From Bacteroidota bacterium (GTDB taxonomy: Bacteria; Bacteroidota; Rhodothermia; Rhodothermales; UBA10348): a stretch of 7,162 nucleotides of DNA. The stretch is taken from positions 1 through 7,162 of the forward strand of contig SMXK01000189.1 of assembly GCA_004356265.1 (NCBI GenBank), written 5' to 3'. The notes beneath the pieces were generated by a model. It made no database searches and was not told the DNA's origin. It worked only from the letters and a program-made list of their open reading frames with translations. Position numbers and translations under genes: made by a program. Of this stretch, positions 1-5,948 are shown in pieces; position 1 is the first letter of the stretch; every line of letters starts with the position of its first letter.

Positions 1-1051
1 CTTCGGGCATCTCCCCCATCATCCATAAATTGTATTCAGACGCCAGTTCGGGGTACACCGACGCATACGCAGAAAATGAATCATCCCAGGCTTCTCGGGC
101 GGCAACTCCTTCTGTCGCGATGCCGCCCATATGCTCAGCTACCGATTCGGGTACATGGAAATTTTCAGATGCTGTCCACCCCAGTCGTTCCTTCGTCACC
201 CGAATTTCGTCTTCACCGAGGGGCGCACCGTGCGAGGACGATGAATTTGCCTTGTTCGGGCTTCCAAATCCGATAATCGTGCGGACCATAATCAGGCTCG
301 GACGATTCGAATTGTCACGCGCGGCCGTAATCGCTGCATCTATTTGTTCGACGTCATTCCCGTCTTCGACGCGCAATACCTGCCAGCCGTAACTCTCGAA
401 GCGATTTTGCACATCTTCCGTAAACGCAATATCGGTGTTGCCGTCTATCGTAACGTGATTATCGTCATACAGATAAATCAATTTCCCCAGTTTTTGATGC
501 CCGGCAATTGAAGCTGCCTCGTGGGAAATCCCCTCCATCAGATCTCCATCGGATACAATAGCATAAGTGAAATGGTCAACGATTTCGTGATCGGGACGAT
601 TGAAATGTCCTGCGAGAAATTGTTCCGCGACGGCCATTCCAACGCCGTTCGCAAATCCTTGTCCCAGCGGGCCCGTTGTTGTTTCCACGCCTACCGTATG
701 ACCGAACTCAGGGTGGCCTGGCGTGAGGCTGTCTGATTGCCGAAAACTTTTCAGATCGTCGATGGATAACGGGTATCCAGCCAGATGTAACAGGCCATAG
801 AGCAGCATGGATCCATGCCCGGCAGACAAAATAAATCGGTCTCTGTTAGACCAGTCAGGAGTAGCGGGATCTTGTACCATGTGTTTCCGCCACAACACGT
901 ACGCCATAGCGGCGGCACCCATCGGCATTCCGGGATGCCCTGAATTGGCGGCCTGAACAGCGTCCATGGCCAGTGTTCTGAGTGTGTTAATGGAGAGCTC
1001 CGAGCGATCCATCTGAGTGGTGGGGATGGTGGTGTATTCGGCGAGTGTCAT
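1..1051 (-). CDS. tkt: Transketolase, N-terminal half (partial, runs off left edge)
   Basis: Transketolase is a thiamine-diphosphate enzyme of the cytosolic non-oxidative pentose phosphate pathway. It moves two-carbon units between sugar phosphates and so makes or consumes erythrose-4-phosphate and ribose-5-phosphate. Translating the minus strand from the ATG at 1051-1049 gives 350 uninterrupted residues, about half the usual 660-680. The family motifs appear in order: SGHPGMPMGAA (37-47), SAGHGSMLLY (76-85), PGHPEFGHT followed by GVETTTGPLGQG (111-132), the ThDP/Mg motif SDGDLMEG (167-174) with YDDN (195-198), TIIGFGSPN (258-266) and HGAPLG (274-279). The pyrimidine-binding and C-terminal domains lie outside the window. 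The first Gly of the classical GDG is Ser, a variant I believe is common in bacterial transketolases. The start has no clear Shine-Dalgarno sequence (upstream is CCCGCCCC), but the N-terminus fits the family. The gene is divergent from the trp cluster. Confidence 0.97.
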   Translation of the reverse strand, partial: MTLAEYTTIPTTQMDRSELSINTLRTLAMDAVQAANSGHPGMPMGAAAMAYVLWRKHMVQDPATPDWSNRDRFILSAGHGSMLLYGLLHLAGYPLSIDDLKSFRQSDSLTPGHPEFGHTVGVETTTGPLGQGFANGVGMAVAEQFLAGHFNRPDHEIVDHFTYAIVSDGDLMEGISHEAASIAGHQKLGKLIYLYDDNHVTIDGNTDIAFTEDVQNRFESYGWQVLRVEDGNDVEQIDAAITAARDNSNRPSLIMVRTIIGFGSPNKANSSSSHGAPLGEDEIRVTKERLGWTASENFHVPESVAEHMGGIATEGVAAREAWDDSFSAYASVYPELASEYNLWMMGEMPE

Positions 1052-1155
1052 GGGGCGGGATGAAATTCTCGGGCGGTATACGGGATAGAATTCAGGTCTA
1101 AGAATACGATTAGTACATGAAATGATGGAGCAGGATCGATTCAAATACGAGAAAC

Positions 1156-1164
1156 TTATCCACA
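1156..1164 (+). promoter_or_regulatory. DnaA-box-like nonamer
   Basis: TTATCCACA is an exact match to the consensus DnaA box known from E. coli oriC. Only one copy is seen in the intergenic region, with no cluster of boxes and no clear AT-rich unwinding element, so this is not an origin. A single box could be a DnaA-responsive regulatory site or chance; one exact nonamer is not rare in a genome. It sits 82 to 90 bases upstream of the channel gene's ATG and about 105 bases upstream of the tkt start. Confidence 0.35.
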
Positions 1165-1199
1165 ATTGTATACATTCCTTTTCTGGTCGGTAATCCAAC

Positions 1200-1217
1200 C
1201 GTTTGTCCGGTCAAACG
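1200..1217. promoter_or_regulatory. 18-bp imperfect palindrome, possible operator or hairpin
   Basis: CGTTTGTCCGGTCAAACG has perfect 6-base arms (CGTTTG and CAAACG) around a centre that is itself a CCGG palindrome, leaving a single T/T mismatch pair. It ends 23 bases before the ATG at 1241, a position suited to an operator or a 5'-leader hairpin. Just upstream, CGGT (1188-1191) and ACCG (1198-1201) can pair, and the same ACCG can instead pair with CGGT (1208-1211), so alternative small hairpins are possible. No poly-T tract follows, so it is not an intrinsic terminator. No regulator can be named from the sequence. Confidence 0.4.
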
Positions 1218-1240
1218 AACGCTAGACCCGCCGCTATTTG

Positions 1241-2137
1241 ATGCAAGAACTTCTCGAAAACGAAATATTTCGTACGTCCCTGACGACTCTCCTCGTCATC
1301 GTCGGAATCTTTTTTCTGGTCCGGGTCGCACAGCGATTGATCGGGCGATACGGTACGGATCCCGATCGTATTTATGCTACCTCAAGATCTATCCGGCGGC
1401 TTGGCGTTTTCTTGGGCATCAGTGCCGTAATTCTGCTTTTTTCCGGACAAATCGGAGATATTCTCACCGTTCTGACACTCATTGGAGCTGGAATGGCTAT
1501 CGCTCTTTCCCAGGTTTTAATGAGTGTTGCCGGGTGGATGCGAATCACGATGTTAACGTCGTATTCGCAAGGCGACAGAATAGAAATTAATGGAGTCCGG
1601 GGAGATGTTGTCGATATTCGGATGCTCCGAACCACGCTCCTGGAAATCGGCGGGTGGGTTGACGGCGATCAGAGTACGGGCCGCATCGTGCACATCCCAA
1701 ATAGCTGGGTCTATTTACACGCGGTCTACAATTATACGAGGACATTCAACTTTATCTGGAACGAACTCAGCTATACGCTGACATTCAAGAGTAATTGGGA
1801 AGCTGCGCGCGACATAATTACTGAATTTGCGAATGAATCTGCAGCGATTGTTGAAAAACAAGCCAGAAGTCAGATCAAACAACTGTCCGGAGAATTTCTG
1901 ATTCATTACTCGGTTATGACACCATTCGTTTATGTTTCAGTGGCTACGGACGGAGTGAAGCTCACGCTGCGGTACCTTTGTGAAGTGCGAAAAAGGCGTG
2001 GATCAAGTCATGCGCTGAACGTCAGCATTCTGGCTGCGTTTCAAGACCGGGATGATATAGAATTTGCATTCCGCACCATGTCGTTGCATCAACTGCCTGA
2101 AGGTGTGCCCGGCACGGGTCCGCAAGGTGCCGTATGA
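1241..2137 (+). CDS. MscS-family mechanosensitive ion channel
   Basis: This 298-residue protein looks like a small MscS-type channel of the inner membrane, which opens under tension to release solutes on osmotic downshift. Three hydrophobic segments are visible: about 13-31, 53-69 and 72-104. The last is a Gly/Ala-rich pore-helix-like stretch containing GAGMAIALSQVLMSVAG. The MscS beta-domain signature follows: GDRIEINGVRGDVVDI (111-126), an RTTLLEI segment (130-136) and VHIPN (150-154). The C-terminal mixed alpha/beta part includes a YVSVATDGVKLTLRYL segment (231-246) and ends with FAFRTM, as in the family. ATG at 1241 is preferred; an in-frame TTG immediately precedes it at 1238. There is no Shine-Dalgarno sequence. 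The stop codon overlaps the trpE start by 4 bases (ATGA), suggesting translational coupling. Its specific MscS subfamily and physiological role are not certain. Confidence 0.88.
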   Translation: MQELLENEIFRTSLTTLLVIVGIFFLVRVAQRLIGRYGTDPDRIYATSRSIRRLGVFLGISAVILLFSGQIGDILTVLTLIGAGMAIALSQVLMSVAGWMRITMLTSYSQGDRIEINGVRGDVVDIRMLRTTLLEIGGWVDGDQSTGRIVHIPNSWVYLHAVYNYTRTFNFIWNELSYTLTFKSNWEAARDIITEFANESAAIVEKQARSQIKQLSGEFLIHYSVMTPFVYVSVATDGVKLTLRYLCEVRKRRGSSHALNVSILAAFQDRDDIEFAFRTMSLHQLPEGVPGTGPQGAV

Positions 2138-3666
2138 CAACAACGTTTTCCGATTTTACTGAACTGATCAAAACCGGCCGCGATGACGCAAACGGTAAAC
2201 CGTTGATCGTACCCGTTGTAAAAAGGCTCAGTGCAGACTTGCTCACACCCGTCACCGCATTTCTCCTGCTCAGACAGGATACCGATTTCGCGTTTTTGCT
2301 TGAGAGTGTCGAGGGAGGCGAAAAGCTCGCCCGGTACTCGTTCATCGGACGAAATCCGTATAAAATCTTGCAGTTTGAGGGCGACGTCGTTCAAATACTG
2401 GAAGCCGCACCTGCGAATCCAGATTCAGAAGCAGATTCAGTCGCCTACACCTCGGAGGTGTTTGACGGGACGATCATAGATGCTCTCCGACAAGAAACTA
2501 CTCGTTTTTTCGAAGTGCCTGTTCCGGGCCTGCCACGGCTGCGCGCCGGCGCCGTAGGCTTTTTGGGATACGACTGCGTCAGGCTTCTGGAAAATATTCC
2601 CGATAACAATCCGCAAGACATCGAAACACCGGATGCGATCTGGGGACTGTACAATACGGTTGCCGCCTTTGATCACGTGAAACACCAGATCGTGCTCATG
2701 AGCAGTGTGATCATCGAAGCCGACTCAGATCTGAATGCGGCCTATGAGACGGCCTGCAACCGGATTACCCGGCTGGAAGAAGATCTCCGTCCGGACCAGG
2801 TTCTGAGACCCGAACCGGTTCGGCTGTCCGGCGATGTTTCTTCCAACATAAACCGTGCAGATTTCGAGTCTTCGATTGAGGCAGCCAAACGATACATCGT
2901 GGAAGGTGACATATTTCAAGTCGTTCTATCACAGCGATTCCAGCTGTCGTTCGAAGGTGACTCCTTCAATCTGTATCGGGCCTTGCGTCAGGTGAATCCG
3001 TCTCCGTATTTGTTTTATCTCAAGTTTCCGGAATTCGAGCTCATCGGATCCTCTCCGGAAGTATTGGTCCGTGTGACTGATGGTATCTCTGAAGTTCTTC
3101 CAATTGCGGGGACGCGCCCGCGAGGAATGACACCCGACGAAGACAAAGCCTTAGCGACTGAGTTGTTAGCCGATGTGAAAGAGCGTGCTGAACATCTCAT
3201 GCTTGTAGATCTGGGGCGGAATGACCTCGGCCGAACCAGTAAAACGGGTTCGGTCACGGTAGACAAATATGCATATATTGAGCGTTATTCTCATGTTATG
3301 CATATTGTAACGAGTGTTTCCGGAGAAGTATCCAAGCAGCACGATTCACTTGATGTATTATGCGCATGTTTTCCCGCCGGGACGGTCAGTGGAGCACCAA
3401 AAGTGCGGGCGATGGAAATAATTGACGAACTTGAGATCAGTCGCAGGGGCGTGTACTCGGGCACGGTCGGATATGTTGGATACAACGGAGACCTGGACAC
3501 GTGTATCACGATCAGAACGATGTTGGTGCGCGGGAATACGATTTATATTCAGGCTGGGGCAGGCATTGTAGCCGATTCTGATCCGGCCCGGGAGTTCGAT
3601 GAAACTGTCAATAAGGCCCGCGCACTCAGACGGGCCATCGAGGTGGCTTCCACAGAACTCATCTGA
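2134..3666 (+). CDS. trpE: Anthranilate synthase component I
   Basis: TrpE converts chorismate plus ammonia, supplied by the TrpG glutaminase, to anthranilate and pyruvate, the first committed step of tryptophan synthesis. The protein is 510 residues, a normal length. The N-terminal domain carries LLES (55-58) in the tryptophan feedback-site region. The C-terminal chorismate-binding domain shows GDIFQVVLSQRF (258-269), NPSPYLFYLKF (288-298), GSSPEVLVRV (305-314), PIAGTRPRG (323-331), ERAEHLMLVDLGRNDLGR (350-367), FPAGTVSGAPK (413-423) and a QAGAGIVADSDP segment (473-484). With the LLES and NPSPYL elements intact, the enzyme is probably inhibited by tryptophan (inference). AAGGTG four bases before the ATG is a plausible ribosome binding site lying inside the channel gene. 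Residues 97-103 are an acidic loop made by a short imperfect repeat (CAGATTCAG at 2420 and 2432). Its glutaminase partner trpG lies 1.6 kb downstream rather than adjacent. Confidence 0.97.
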   Translation: MTTTFSDFTELIKTGRDDANGKPLIVPVVKRLSADLLTPVTAFLLLRQDTDFAFLLESVEGGEKLARYSFIGRNPYKILQFEGDVVQILEAAPANPDSEADSVAYTSEVFDGTIIDALRQETTRFFEVPVPGLPRLRAGAVGFLGYDCVRLLENIPDNNPQDIETPDAIWGLYNTVAAFDHVKHQIVLMSSVIIEADSDLNAAYETACNRITRLEEDLRPDQVLRPEPVRLSGDVSSNINRADFESSIEAAKRYIVEGDIFQVVLSQRFQLSFEGDSFNLYRALRQVNPSPYLFYLKFPEFELIGSSPEVLVRVTDGISEVLPIAGTRPRGMTPDEDKALATELLADVKERAEHLMLVDLGRNDLGRTSKTGSVTVDKYAYIERYSHVMHIVTSVSGEVSKQHDSLDVLCACFPAGTVSGAPKVRAMEIIDELEISRRGVYSGTVGYVGYNGDLDTCITIRTMLVRGNTIYIQAGAGIVADSDPAREFDETVNKARALRRAIEVASTELI

Positions 3667-3809
3667 ACGAATTTTATACACAGGATTCAACCGATTTGAC
3701 CTGAGAAACCGCTAATTTCCGGATCTTCTTCTTCTACATTGTGTCTGCACGGATTCTAAGGGAATCGTCCTCCCCGCCTGCAACAGAATCGATAATCAGT
3801 TTATACATC
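3667..3809 (+). other. 143-base gap between trpE and the unknown gene
   Basis: This is the only sizeable gap inside the plus-strand cluster and could hold a secondary promoter for the unknown gene and trpS-trpG-trpD-trpC. A TTGACC (3696-3701) resembles a -35 box, but no good -10 lies 16-18 bases downstream. GATTC (3752-3756) and GAATC (3762-3766) can form a weak 5-bp stem with no T tract after it, so there is no convincing intrinsic terminator. There are no TGG codons on the plus strand, so no Trp leader peptide. From 3741 the gap could instead be coding if the downstream gene uses the in-frame GTG there. Confidence 0.4.
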
Positions 3810-4208
3810 ATGAGCATCAGAAAGCTAAAAGAGCTGGTCCTGAAACAAGGGTGGGCAGGCAGAACTATTTCTCGCGCCGCGACTGTCGATCGGTTAAATC
3901 CAATCCTGCAGTCCCTCTCGGGTGTGCTTGTTGCCCATAATTTGAATCCCGGGCTGATCGATGATGCACTCATCCGGACCCTCCGAATGGACATCGGTAA
4001 AATGAGCGAAACAATTTTAAGCTGTGCCGGAATTGCCGAGCGTAATCCTTCCGATGCAGAATCAGAAGAGAGCGACGTAAAATCTGCTGAGTCGAAATTG
4101 CTGGAAGCACTGAAAGCTGAGGGCGAAATCGAGCATCAAATGAGGTCTCGGGCCATCATCGCGGTCGTGTTGGCCAATACGGAAGCCCGCCTTCAGGCCG
4201 TCGGCTGA
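3810..4208 (+). CDS. Unrecognised small alpha-helical protein between trpE and trpS
   Basis: I do not recognise this family. From the ATG at 3810 it encodes 132 residues (MSIRKLKELVLKQGW...). No signal peptide or transmembrane segment is evident, so a cytosolic location is likely. The pattern suggests helices at about 2-12, 24-43, 48-76 and 92-131, with a Ser/Glu/Asp-rich linker at 81-96 (SDAESEESDVKSAESK). There is a single Trp (15) and one Cys (72). An in-frame GTG at 3741 would add 23 residues of Ser/Pro-rich, less protein-like sequence, so the ATG is preferred, although neither start has a Shine-Dalgarno sequence. The reading frame ends 12 bases before trpS, so the two are probably co-transcribed. 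Its position suggests some link to tryptophan metabolism or to TrpRS, but no function can be assigned. It lacks chorismate mutase motifs. Confidence 0.72.
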   Translation: MSIRKLKELVLKQGWAGRTISRAATVDRLNPILQSLSGVLVAHNLNPGLIDDALIRTLRMDIGKMSETILSCAGIAERNPSDAESEESDVKSAESKLLEALKAEGEIEHQMRSRAIIAVVLANTEARLQAVG

Positions 4209-4220
4209 CCGGAATAAACC

Positions 4221-5276
4221 ATGAAAAGCTCTCCTTCATCCAGTCCGATTATCGACCGGACACGCGGCCGAGTCGATGTCGCACCTGCGGCCGGATCAGT
4301 TGTAGTTTCGGGAATCCAGCCCTCTGGTAAATTGCACCTGGGAAATTATTTCGGTGCTATCAGACAACACATCCGGTTTCACGATAAACACGAGTCCTAC
4401 TTCTTTATCGTGAACTACCACGCGCTTACGTCGATCCAAGATGCGGAAGCTTTGCGGAGGTACTCCCTCGATATCGCGATGGACTACCTTGCACTTGGCT
4501 TCGATCCGGAAAAATCGAATCTGTTCTTGCAGAGTGATGTGCCGGAAGTGACCGAGCTGACCTGGATTTTCCTCACCCTTACGCCTGTTTCGCAGCTGGA
4601 AAAAGGAGTTGCGTACAAAGACAAGGTCGCGCAGGGTCTCACTGCGAACGCCGGTCTCTTCGCATATCCCGTTCTTCAAGCCGCTGACATTTTGATATAT
4701 GCCGGTACGCACGTGCCTGTCGGAGCGGATCAGAAACAGAACATTGAGATTTGCCGTGATCTTGCGCAACGATTTAATGATCGATTCGCCGGCGATGCTC
4801 CCATTCTGCCCGACCCGGATCCGTATATCCTGGATACAGTCGCTGTCGTACCCGGTACGGATGGACAAAAGATGTCGAAAAGTTACAGAAACACGATAGG
4901 TATTTTCGACGAGGGCAAGACGCTCAAGAAAAAAGTGATGAGTATCGTTACGGACTCGACGCCGCTTGAAGATCCAAAAGACCCTGATTCGTGTAACGTC
5001 TTCGCACTCATTTCGTTGTTCGCGGACGACAATCAACGAGACGAAATCGCCGCCAACTACCGGCGGGGCGGATATGGATACGGTCATGCGAAGAAAGATT
5101 TGCTGGCACTTATTACTGACTACTTCGCCGAGGCGCGGGCCAGAAGGCACGTGCTTGAGTCGAAGGAAGATTATGTATTGGACGTACTTAGACAGGGAGC
5201 AGAAAATGCTCGCAAACGCGCGTCTGAAACGATGAGCCGGGTGCGTGAGGCAACTGGATTGATTACTACGAGATGA
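4221..5276 (+). CDS. trpS: Tryptophanyl-tRNA synthetase
   Basis: This class I aminoacyl-tRNA synthetase charges tRNA-Trp with tryptophan using ATP in the cytosol. The 351 residues show the Rossmann-fold start VVVSGIQPSG (27-36), the HIGH-type motif HLGN (39-42), ADILIY (155-160), the TrpRS segment VPVGADQKQNIEICRDLAQR (165-184) and an intact KMSKS (217-221). A normal C-terminal helical tRNA-binding region follows. The core begins about 22 residues later than in E. coli TrpRS: the N-terminal extension is Ser-rich (MKSSPSSSP). No other in-frame ATG, GTG or TTG lies between 4221 and the core, so this extended start is the only reasonable one. GGAAT about five to nine bases upstream is a weak ribosome binding site. 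The stop overlaps the trpG start by 4 bases (ATGA). Location inside a trp operon, splitting trpE from trpG, is unusual. Confidence 0.97.
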   Translation: MKSSPSSSPIIDRTRGRVDVAPAAGSVVVSGIQPSGKLHLGNYFGAIRQHIRFHDKHESYFFIVNYHALTSIQDAEALRRYSLDIAMDYLALGFDPEKSNLFLQSDVPEVTELTWIFLTLTPVSQLEKGVAYKDKVAQGLTANAGLFAYPVLQAADILIYAGTHVPVGADQKQNIEICRDLAQRFNDRFAGDAPILPDPDPYILDTVAVVPGTDGQKMSKSYRNTIGIFDEGKTLKKKVMSIVTDSTPLEDPKDPDSCNVFALISLFADDNQRDEIAANYRRGGYGYGHAKKDLLALITDYFAEARARRHVLESKEDYVLDVLRQGAENARKRASETMSRVREATGLITTR

Positions 5277-5944
5277 TTCTAATTATCGACAACTACGATT
5301 CGTTCACGTACAACCTGGTACACCTGGTTGCTCAGAGTCTTGCGGATTTGCGCGAGGTATCATCTGCCGATCCGGGTGGTGAATCTGCCGATCCGGGTGG
5401 TGAATCTCACCGCCTCGACGGGCTCAAAGTTGTCAGAAATGACGAAATCACGCTCAAGCAGATTCGGGAGTTGAATCCTGACGGTATTTTAATTTCTCCG
5501 GGTCCCGGCCGGCCGCAGGATTCTGGCATCAGTAGAGAAATCGTGGCCGAAACGCCTGAAGAGTGGCCAATACTCGGGGTCTGCCTCGGTCACCAGATCA
5601 TCGGCGAGTGTTTTGGAGGCACGGTCGACTACGCTCCGACTTTGATGCACGGAAAAACATCTCGCATTCACCACAACGAAAAATCAATTTTTGACTCTGT
5701 GGATCAGGATTTTACTGCAACGCGGTATCATTCTCTTGTCATCAGTCGTGCAACCGTCCCCGACCAGCTGGAGATTACAGCCGAAACAGCCGACGGAATT
5801 GTGATGGGGCTCCGGCACAAAACGCTTCCCATCCAGGGCATCCAATTTCATCCTGAGAGTATTCTCACTATAGAGGGTCCTAAGATTATCTCGAACTGGG
5901 TTAATAGCTGTTTCAGTAACGTGCCTGGCACCTCCAACGCCTGA
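5273..5944 (+). CDS. trpG: Anthranilate synthase component II (glutamine amidotransferase)
   Basis: TrpG hydrolyses glutamine and delivers ammonia to TrpE. It is a class I amidotransferase of 223 residues. Seen in order: IDNYDSFTYNLVHL (5-18), VVRNDEIT (53-60), SPGPGRPQDSG (75-85), the nucleophile motif GVCLGHQ with Cys104 (102-108), and the His-Glu pair in QFHPES (His193, Glu195), so the catalytic triad is complete. Between the first helix and VVRNDE there is an insert of about 25 residues (24-50) absent from typical TrpG proteins. It contains the seven-residue unit SADPGGE twice in tandem. The start overlaps the trpS stop by 4 bases, suggesting translational coupling, and trpD follows after 4 bases. 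Such subunits can also serve as PabA in folate synthesis; the trpD-trpC neighbours favour TrpG, with dual use possible. Confidence 0.96.
   Translation: MILIIDNYDSFTYNLVHLVAQSLADLREVSSADPGGESADPGGESHRLDGLKVVRNDEITLKQIRELNPDGILISPGPGRPQDSGISREIVAETPEEWPILGVCLGHQIIGECFGGTVDYAPTLMHGKTSRIHHNEKSIFDSVDQDFTATRYHSLVISRATVPDQLEITAETADGIVMGLRHKTLPIQGIQFHPESILTIEGPKIISNWVNSCFSNVPGTSNA
5363..5404 (+). repeat. Perfect 21-bp tandem duplication inside trpG
   Basis: Two identical, abutting 21-base units occupy 5363-5383 and 5384-5404, and the next three bases (TCT, 5405-5407) begin a third unit before it breaks off. The unit is in frame and encodes Ser-Ala-Asp-Pro-Gly-Gly-Glu, using the same codons in both copies. 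Because the period is seven whole codons, gain or loss of a unit would keep trpG in frame. The identity at synonymous positions points to a recent duplication by slippage or to a variable-number repeat. Confidence 0.97.
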
Positions 5945-5948
5945 GTTT

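Larger units (their letters stand above)
1052..1240. promoter_or_regulatory. Divergent intergenic region between tkt and the channel/trp cluster
   Basis: These 189 bases separate two divergent start codons, so the region should hold promoters for both tkt (leftward) and the channel-trpE unit (rightward). I see no convincing -35/-10 pair of the sigma-70 type and no clear Bacteroidota-type TAnnTTTG element in either direction. The features that stand out are TTATCCACA at 1156-1164, the 8-bp palindrome TGTATACA at 1167-1174, and the imperfect palindrome at 1200-1217. No tandem Trp codons are present, so there is no sign of a classical trp leader peptide. The promoter role is inferred from position alone. 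Confidence 0.55.

Noticed and set aside
30..392. Plus-strand open frames opposite transketolase (also 76-276 and 521-736)
   Set aside because: The minus strand here translates as uninterrupted transketolase with all its motifs, so the plus-strand frames are shadows.
1052..1240. trp leader peptide, attenuator or T-box upstream of the cluster
   Set aside because: No tandem Trp codons, no terminator hairpin with a T tract and no T-box core sequence are visible.
2420..2440. Short direct repeat CAGATTCAG in trpE
   Set aside because: Nine bases repeated at a 12-base spacing within an acidic loop is a minor low-complexity feature with no sign of separate function.
3752..3766. Stem GATTC/GAATC as a terminator after trpE
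   Set aside because: Only five base pairs and no T tract follow, so it cannot be supported as an intrinsic terminator.
3741..3809. GTG at 3741 as the start of the unknown gene
   Set aside because: It would add 23 residues of Ser/Pro-rich sequence without a Shine-Dalgarno sequence; the ATG at 3810 starts a more protein-like N-terminus. It is not fully excluded.
3810..4208. Unknown gene as a chorismate mutase or ferritin-like protein
   Set aside because: No AroQ-type helix-1 Arg/Lys pattern is present, and the single ExxH at 106-109 is not matched by a second metal-ligand helix.
4296..5150. 284-codon open frame antisense to trpS
   Set aside because: It lies entirely opposite a gene with complete family motifs, its translation is Arg/Val-rich with no recognisable domain, and it has no start context. 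It is a shadow frame.
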